Assembly (NCBI RefSeq): GCF_963674565.1 | Contig: NZ_OY771430.1 | Location: forward strand, 5,456,001 to 5,520,000 | Direction of reading: 5' to 3' | DNA: 64,000 nucleotides | Source: an uncultured Carboxylicivirga sp. | Lineage (GTDB): Bacteria; Bacteroidota; Bacteroidia; Bacteroidales; Marinilabiliaceae | Position numbers and translations under genes: made by a program | The notes under the pieces: model-generated | Database searches by the model: none | The model's input: only the letters and a program-made list of their open reading frames with translations | Told to the model about the DNA's origin: nothing | Shown here: positions 59,197-64,000 of the stretch, in pieces | How positions within the stretch are numbered: the first letter of the stretch is position 1 | How the letters are laid out: every line of letters starts with the position of its first letter

Positions 59197-61827
59197 TTAA
59201 AACCGATAACTCACATTCATTAATATTTCTCTGGGTCTTAAATAATAAGTATTACGAACCAACGAAATGTCGCTGTTCCAATAGCTTATCAACTGTTGGG
59301 TGTCAAAGATATTGCGGCATTGTATTTTGTAGCTGAATTTTCCTTTTTCAGGTTTATAGGCATAGCTAATGTCGCCAAACCAGCTGTGGAAAGTTTGTTG
59401 GTTGTTTTCGTTAAAGTTGTATTCTCCTCTAATGTTTATCCATTGTTTCTTAGTTAGGTAAAAGAAGAAATCAAGAACCTGTTCGTAGTTGTGAAATTTA
59501 CTGTTAGCCTGAGTTGTATGCTGGCGAGTTTGGGTGTAATTAAAATTGTATTTTATCTGTAGTGCTTTCCAATAGCCCCAGTTAATATTTAATCCGGCCA
59601 TGTTGGTTTGTACTTCTCTATTGCTCAGTGATTGGTTTAATACATATTGCGATTGTTGAATACTGTTGGTAGATTTGATACCAATGGTTGAACGCCAATT
59701 GGCAATGTAGTATGTTACTTCTCCGTTGAGGATATGATCCGATCTTTCATTGTCGTAGGGCAGAATCTCACTTTGAAAAATACCATTTCCTATGCTTATC
59801 TGGCGGGTAATAATATCGCTGTGATTTAAACTATATCGGTAATCGATAGCCGCAAACCATCCCGATAAGGGATTTTTGTATTCGCTTCGAAAGCTACCCG
59901 AATATCGGTATTTGTGTGACAATTGATTTAAACCACGGTTTAAACTTCGGTAATTATTGATGATAAAGCCTTGGGTAAGTCCGTTTATATCTCCAATGCT
60001 TTTACTGAAGGATAACGATGTGATCAGTTTAAAAAAATTATAGAACTCGTAGTTAAGGTATGCCCTTGGGGCAAAAATAGCTTGTTGTATGTTTTGACTG
60101 GCCTGATGCCAGGCATCATCAATATTGTTGTTAATATACGATAATGGCAGGTTAAACCGAAGCTTCAGACTGGGTGTTTCGTAACTGATTTTTTCATCAA
60201 CGCCAGCTTCGCTTTCGGTCAAGTCGAGTTGGTTGCGCAAGCTGTCGGCAGTTATTTCAAAGTCATTGTTGTCAATAGTAGTATTCAGTTTATTCAGACT
60301 GAAGTTGACAAATGCTTTGGTAGAAAAAGCCCATCGCTTATGGGTGAGCGTAAATGCAGCTGATGCTTTGGTTCGTAAATCCTGCTTTAAGTAATGTTGT
60401 GTGGCCAGGTTGTATGCCTCGCCATTGTTGATGTAATCATCAAATACTCCGGGTTCGTATTGCATTTGTTGAGGACTATGGTTGTAATCAACAAAAGCTT
60501 TAAAGCTGATAAAATGCTTACCCATCATACGATGCCAATCAAGCTCATCGGCTGCTGAAAAGTGTGGGAGGTTGGCTTTCTGAATTTGCTGTGTTTCGTT
60601 AATGGATGTTTCGGCTTTATCCCAATAGTTCTCGAGGCGGAACTTATTGTTTATATATTTTTTACTAGAATTATTGGTATAGATCAGATTTGTGATCAGA
60701 CTGTTTTTCTTGAAGGTGTTTTGAGTATGTTCGCGCAAACGGGTGGTGTCAGTCTCAAGGTAATACTCAGTTTCGAGTAATGCTTCTTCTTTAATGCGAT
60801 CGTTGTAATAGCTAACGTTGGTCTTCAGCTCTTCTTCATCGCTTAGCTTGGTAAGATAGTTGAAGCTGATCAGGGCGGCATTGTTCATCAGGTAACGCTC
60901 GCGGTTGGAGATGCTCGGTGGTGCAACCGAAGAAATATCCAGCAGATTGGGTTTGGTATTGGTGTAATTATCAATTTCGTTGTACGAAATGGTAAACGGA
61001 TGATGCTGTGTTGATAAATCGTTGCCAATATTATTGGCCTGCAACGTAGCTATCATCTGGTGTTTGGGCGAGAATAGCATAGGTGTAATATTAGCACTGT
61101 ATCGTGGAACGGGAATACCAACAGCTCCTTCGGCACGAAAGGTGGTAGTAAATTTCTTTTTAAGTTTCAGATTTACCGAAGTACCATCGTTAAATTGTTT
61201 GTCGCGAAGCATTTTTATAGGCTGATGGTTGTGCAGAACTTCCACGGCACCCACTGCTTTGTTCGATAGGTTTTTATTGGCAATACCATATCGTCCTTCC
61301 AGTAAATCCATCCCTTCGATGTAATACTTATCAATGGGTTTGCCCATATAGTATATTTTACCAGTAGCATCTACCGTAAAACCGGGCATACGGTTAATTA
61401 CATCACCAATCGACTCATCGCTTTGTTTTTCAAACGAACCCACCATGTAAGTGGTGGTATCTTGTTTGCTTACAATAGGTGTGCCGTGTACATTAACCTC
61501 TTTGATTGCTTTAACCTCAGTTGGTAGCATTATGTGTAGTTCCTGTGTTTTATTGGCAATCAAAAGTGTTGTGTCGCTATAGTTTAACGAACGCAACGAA
61601 AGAGCCAAACTATCAGAGTCAGTAGTGTAGCTTATATTAAAACTTCCCTTATCATCAGTAAAAGCATAGGTGATAATATTATTGCCTGCAGCGGGGTTTA
61701 GTAACATTACACTAACTGCAGCCGCAGGTTGATTATCTTCACCTACAATAATTCCATTTAATTTAGTTTGTCCATTAATATGAATTGTGCTAAAAATAAA
61801 TAGAGCCAGAATCAGGTTTAAGCGCAT
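59197..61827 (-). CDS. Outer-membrane beta-barrel protein with CarboxypepD_reg and plug-like domains
   Basis: An 876-residue outer-membrane protein. A signal peptide (about 1-19) is followed by a carboxypeptidase regulatory-like domain (about 22-110; KLNGIIVGEDNQPAAAVSVM), a plug-like domain (about 125-230; ESIGDVINRMPGFTVDATGKIYYMG) and a beta-barrel to the C-terminal aromatic F (MNVSYRF). It resembles TonB-dependent transporters but is shorter and lacks an evident TonB box; it may work as a specialised receptor. Co-transcribed with the preceding GLPGLI gene (9 bases apart). Substrate unknown. Confidence 0.88.
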   Translation of the reverse strand: MRLNLILALFIFSTIHINGQTKLNGIIVGEDNQPAAAVSVMLLNPAAGNNIITYAFTDDKGSFNISYTTDSDSLALSLRSLNYSDTTLLIANKTQELHIMLPTEVKAIKEVNVHGTPIVSKQDTTTYMVGSFEKQSDESIGDVINRMPGFTVDATGKIYYMGKPIDKYYIEGMDLLEGRYGIANKNLSNKAVGAVEVLHNHQPIKMLRDKQFNDGTSVNLKLKKKFTTTFRAEGAVGIPVPRYSANITPMLFSPKHQMIATLQANNIGNDLSTQHHPFTISYNEIDNYTNTKPNLLDISSVAPPSISNRERYLMNNAALISFNYLTKLSDEEELKTNVSYYNDRIKEEALLETEYYLETDTTRLREHTQNTFKKNSLITNLIYTNNSSKKYINNKFRLENYWDKAETSINETQQIQKANLPHFSAADELDWHRMMGKHFISFKAFVDYNHSPQQMQYEPGVFDDYINNGEAYNLATQHYLKQDLRTKASAAFTLTHKRWAFSTKAFVNFSLNKLNTTIDNNDFEITADSLRNQLDLTESEAGVDEKISYETPSLKLRFNLPLSYINNNIDDAWHQASQNIQQAIFAPRAYLNYEFYNFFKLITSLSFSKSIGDINGLTQGFIINNYRSLNRGLNQLSHKYRYSGSFRSEYKNPLSGWFAAIDYRYSLNHSDIITRQISIGNGIFQSEILPYDNERSDHILNGEVTYYIANWRSTIGIKSTNSIQQSQYVLNQSLSNREVQTNMAGLNINWGYWKALQIKYNFNYTQTRQHTTQANSKFHNYEQVLDFFFYLTKKQWINIRGEYNFNENNQQTFHSWFGDISYAYKPEKGKFSYKIQCRNIFDTQQLISYWNSDISLVRNTYYLRPREILMNVSYRF

Positions 61828-61836
61828 AAATAGATA

Positions 61837-62682
61837 TTATTGTTTTTCAAGCAAATTATTTCTACTTGCAATTTTGGCTTGAACACTTCCCCTTTTCTCC
61901 GGAGTTAAATTGACGAACTGATTATTTCCGTATTTATTGATGCTTTCTAAAGTCTCGTTATGTTTTAAGGCCAGATACTGTTTTGCATCTATTTTTATAA
62001 ATTTTTTATTCCATACATAAATAGACTTGTCGTAGTTTATTTTTTCAAATGAGGTAAGAGTAAAACAATGCTCTTTTTCTATGTCTTCTATTCTTACAAT
62101 CATACCGGGTAGCCCTTTGAATTTGTAAGGTCCATCGCTAATGGGAATTGATAATGTATACCAGGCCCGGTAATGTCGACCCCTAAATGTTGTTCGTGCT
62201 TCTTTGCAGATGTAATAGGTTATAAAAGTATCGGGTTGATTGACCAGTTGCCAATTAAACGTTATTTCTTCGGGCAAATGATAATATTTGCCAGACATCA
62301 CTTCATATAAATCGCTACGACGACTGTTTTTTGTTTTGACAATACGGTATTTTGTATGATAACTATAACTATTCTTTACTATTTGTTTTCCTATTTTAAG
62401 TCCGCTTTCCGGATTGTTAATATCGGGACAGTAAAAAAACATGGAATCCATTTTAAATATGCTATTATGGGCAAACTGAGAACTTATTTTGCCAATCAAC
62501 AGGCACATTTCTTTTTGTTTACGACTTTCAATATTTGTTGAGTCTTCCTGATATTCGTAGCGGTAAGTAGCTATGTATTCCGCTTTATCGGTTATTACAA
62601 CTCCATTTTGGGTTTGAGCAGAAGGTTTGTAAGAACTTATAATTAGTAGAAAAGTCGTAAGTAATAGATATGATCTTCTCAT
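61837..62682 (-). CDS. GLPGLI-family secreted protein
   Basis: A 281-residue protein with a signal peptide (cleavage near P-S-A-Q) and the signature FKGLPGMIVRIED near residue 195, which defines the GLPGLI family of Bacteroidota. The family is often coded next to TonB-dependent-like outer-membrane proteins, as here (9 bases to the barrel gene). The biochemical role is not known. The upstream region is AT-rich. Confidence 0.9.
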   Translation of the reverse strand: MRRSYLLLTTFLLIISSYKPSAQTQNGVVITDKAEYIATYRYEYQEDSTNIESRKQKEMCLLIGKISSQFAHNSIFKMDSMFFYCPDINNPESGLKIGKQIVKNSYSYHTKYRIVKTKNSRRSDLYEVMSGKYYHLPEEITFNWQLVNQPDTFITYYICKEARTTFRGRHYRAWYTLSIPISDGPYKFKGLPGMIVRIEDIEKEHCFTLTSFEKINYDKSIYVWNKKFIKIDAKQYLALKHNETLESINKYGNNQFVNLTPEKRGSVQAKIASRNNLLEKQ

Positions 62683-62780
62683 ATAGTTAGGTTTGTGGTT
62701 GAGTAAAAGGTTTTCCAGATAAATATAATAAATAATTTTTTACAATTTTATTAAGGGTCTTACGATGTAATCATAAAAAA

Positions 62781-62808
62781 GCCGCTCTCTTTCGAAAGCG
62801 GCATATCT
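62781..62808 (-). terminator. Intrinsic terminator downstream of glyA
   Basis: Read on the minus strand, the stem GCCGCT / AGCGGC (62802-62781) with loop is followed by TTTTTT, about 115 bases after the glyA stop codon. A second hairpin, AACGGTTC / GAACCGTT at 62820-62858 with an inner GCC / GGC stem, precedes it. Confidence 0.75.
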
Positions 62809-62916
62809 TATACAAAAAGAACGGTTCACTATTGCCATAAAGGCTATAAAGAACCGTTCCTAAATATTGTTTTATCAACAGCTAAAAGCGAAGCGTTCTA
62901 ACTGCTAATAGCTATT

Positions 62917-64000
62917 TTACCATGCAAACATTGGCTTATCAGCCATCAAAGCATTTACTTTTTTGCAAACACCTGCAATTACTTCTTCGTTGTCGATATT
63001 AGAGATAACCTCGTCGATAAAATCAACAATGGTAACCATATCAGCTTCTTTTAATCCACGAGTTGTTATAGCAGAAGTACCCACACGTATACCCGAAGTT
63101 GTAAATGGTGAACGACTGTCGAAAGGCACCATGTTTTTGTTGATGGTGATATCTGCTTTAACCAATGTATTTTCAACTTGCTTACCTGTAATATCAGGGA
63201 ACTTCGTTCTCAGGTCGATCAACATCAGGTGATTATCTGTTCCACCTGAAATAATTTTATATCCTTTTTTAATAAACTCTGCGGCCATGGCTTGTGCATT
63301 CTTCTGAACCTGCTCAATATAAACACCATAGTCATCAGATAAAGCTTCGCCAAAAGCAACGGCTTTAGCTGCAATCACGTGTTCCAGTGGTCCACCTTGC
63401 TGACCAGGAAAAACAGCGAAATCCAATACGGCGCTCATCATTTTGGTTTCACCTTTTGGTGTTTTAATACCAAATGGGTTCTCGTAATCTTTACCCATCA
63501 GAATCATACCGCCGCGAGGTCCGCGAAGTGTTTTATGTGTAGTGGTTGTAACAATGTGGCAATGCTCAACCGGGTTGTTTAATTTACCTTTGGCAATTAG
63601 TCCGGCTGGGTGAGCCATATCGCAAAGCAATAAAGCACCAATCTCATCAGCCAAACGACGCATACGGGCGTAATCCCATTCGCGTGAGTAAGCAGAAGCA
63701 CCGGCAATAATCATCTTTGGTTTTTGTTCGCGGGCCAATGTTTCCATCTCATCGTAATCAACCATTCCGGTTTCTTCTTTTACATGGTATGAGATAGCGT
63801 GGTAGGTAACACCCGAAAAGTTAACAGGTGAACCATGTGTAAGGTGACCGCCATGAGCCAGATCCAATCCCATAAAAGTATCGCCTGGTTGTAAACAAGC
63901 AAAAAATACTGCAGCATTAGCTTGTGCCCCCGAGTGTGGTTGAACGTTGGCATATTCTGCTCCAAATAGTTCGCATGCTCTGTCAATAGCCAATTGCTCG
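62917..64000 (-). CDS. glyA: Serine hydroxymethyltransferase, N-terminus beyond window
   Basis: A PLP enzyme that interconverts serine and glycine with tetrahydrofolate. The frame is open to the window edge (E-Q-L-A-I-D-R-A-C at the edge), so the true start lies beyond 64000. About 361 residues are visible of the usual ~425. Motifs: [28 protein letters not shown] and the PLP-lysine site [15 protein letters not shown]. The C-terminal small domain is complete, ending MADKPMFAW. Confidence 0.97.
   Translation of the reverse strand, partial: EQLAIDRACELFGAEYANVQPHSGAQANAAVFFACLQPGDTFMGLDLAHGGHLTHGSPVNFSGVTYHAISYHVKEETGMVDYDEMETLAREQKPKMIIAGASAYSREWDYARMRRLADEIGALLLCDMAHPAGLIAKGKLNNPVEHCHIVTTTTHKTLRGPRGGMILMGKDYENPFGIKTPKGETKMMSAVLDFAVFPGQQGGPLEHVIAAKAVAFGEALSDDYGVYIEQVQKNAQAMAAEFIKKGYKIISGGTDNHLMLIDLRTKFPDITGKQVENTLVKADITINKNMVPFDSRSPFTTSGIRVGTSAITTRGLKEADMVTIVDFIDEVISNIDNEEVIAGVCKKVNALMADKPMFAW

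Noticed and set aside
1..64000. tRNA, rRNA, tmRNA, IS elements or prophage genes
   Set aside because: I looked in all gaps and found no cloverleaf-like CCA-ending sequences, rRNA signatures, transposase ORFs or phage structural genes. This was inspection by eye and would benefit from a covariance-model scan.

Overview
The window is AT-rich bacterial DNA that looks like a chromosomal segment of a Bacteroidota member, probably a marine Bacteroidales/Marinilabiliales-type organism. This rests on gene content and signals, not on a search: GLPGLI protein beside an outer-membrane barrel with a carboxypeptidase-like regulatory domain, TPR histidine kinases, HprK-like/PqqD genes, TamB with ExbB/ExbD/ExbD/TonB, ECF sigma plus anti-sigma/barrel fusion, TAnnTTTG-like promoter boxes, and starts lacking clear Shine-Dalgarno sequences. 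No rRNA, tRNA, phage, IS transposase or CRISPR array was seen. Both edges cut genes: an RND efflux permease on the left and glyA on the right.

Layout. 1-4.4 kb: end of an RND permease, TolC-like channel, then a LytS/LytTR two-component pair that may control the pump. 4.4-11.3 kb: hybrid periplasmic-binding-domain sensor kinase; a minus-strand operon of a 36-residue zinc-ribbon peptide, a two-TM protein and a membrane-anchored SF2 helicase; an S33-type lipoprotein hydrolase. 11.5-19 kb: AIM24-family protein, secreted protein, a DUF559 nuclease ORF lying inside terminal inverted repeats, then a divergent damage-response cassette (HTH-S24 LexA-like regulator / DinB / DnaE2-type polymerase) and a mosaic palindromic repeat element. 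19-26 kb: UPF0158 protein, two tandem paralogous TPR histidine kinases, zinc transporter, endonuclease III. 26.0-26.5 kb: three tandem copies of a promoter-RNA-terminator unit, a likely small RNA family. 26.6-36.5 kb: kinase-like protein, LMW tyrosine phosphatase/fructosamine-kinase pair, multiheme cytochrome, alkaline phosphatase, second copy of the repeat element, exonuclease III, and a CoA-disulfide-reductase-like enzyme with two rhodanese domains flanked by two Crp/Fnr regulators. 36.6-46.2 kb: Trm11-like methylase, M49-like metallopeptidase, cyclase-HD fusion, SMP-30-like protein, miaA, YIP1, smpB, sigma/anti-sigma pair.

46.2-50 kb is the most interesting protein-coding block: PqqD-like protein, a 69-residue candidate precursor peptide, HPr-kinase-like protein, S26-type peptidase and an ABC exporter, tightly packed on one strand. 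It looks like a peptide maturation/export cluster without a lasso cyclase or radical SAM enzyme. 50-64 kb: tsaD, TamB, ExbB-ExbD-ExbD-TonB, TauE/SafE permease, outer-membrane barrel plus GLPGLI protein, and glyA.

Non-coding content is rich: two oppositely oriented copies of a TACAGTCG-bounded mosaic repeat, the triplicated small RNA unit, several strong hairpins, and degenerate AGCTAATAGCT-like intergenic filler. Coordinates of motifs were counted by hand and may be off by a base or two.
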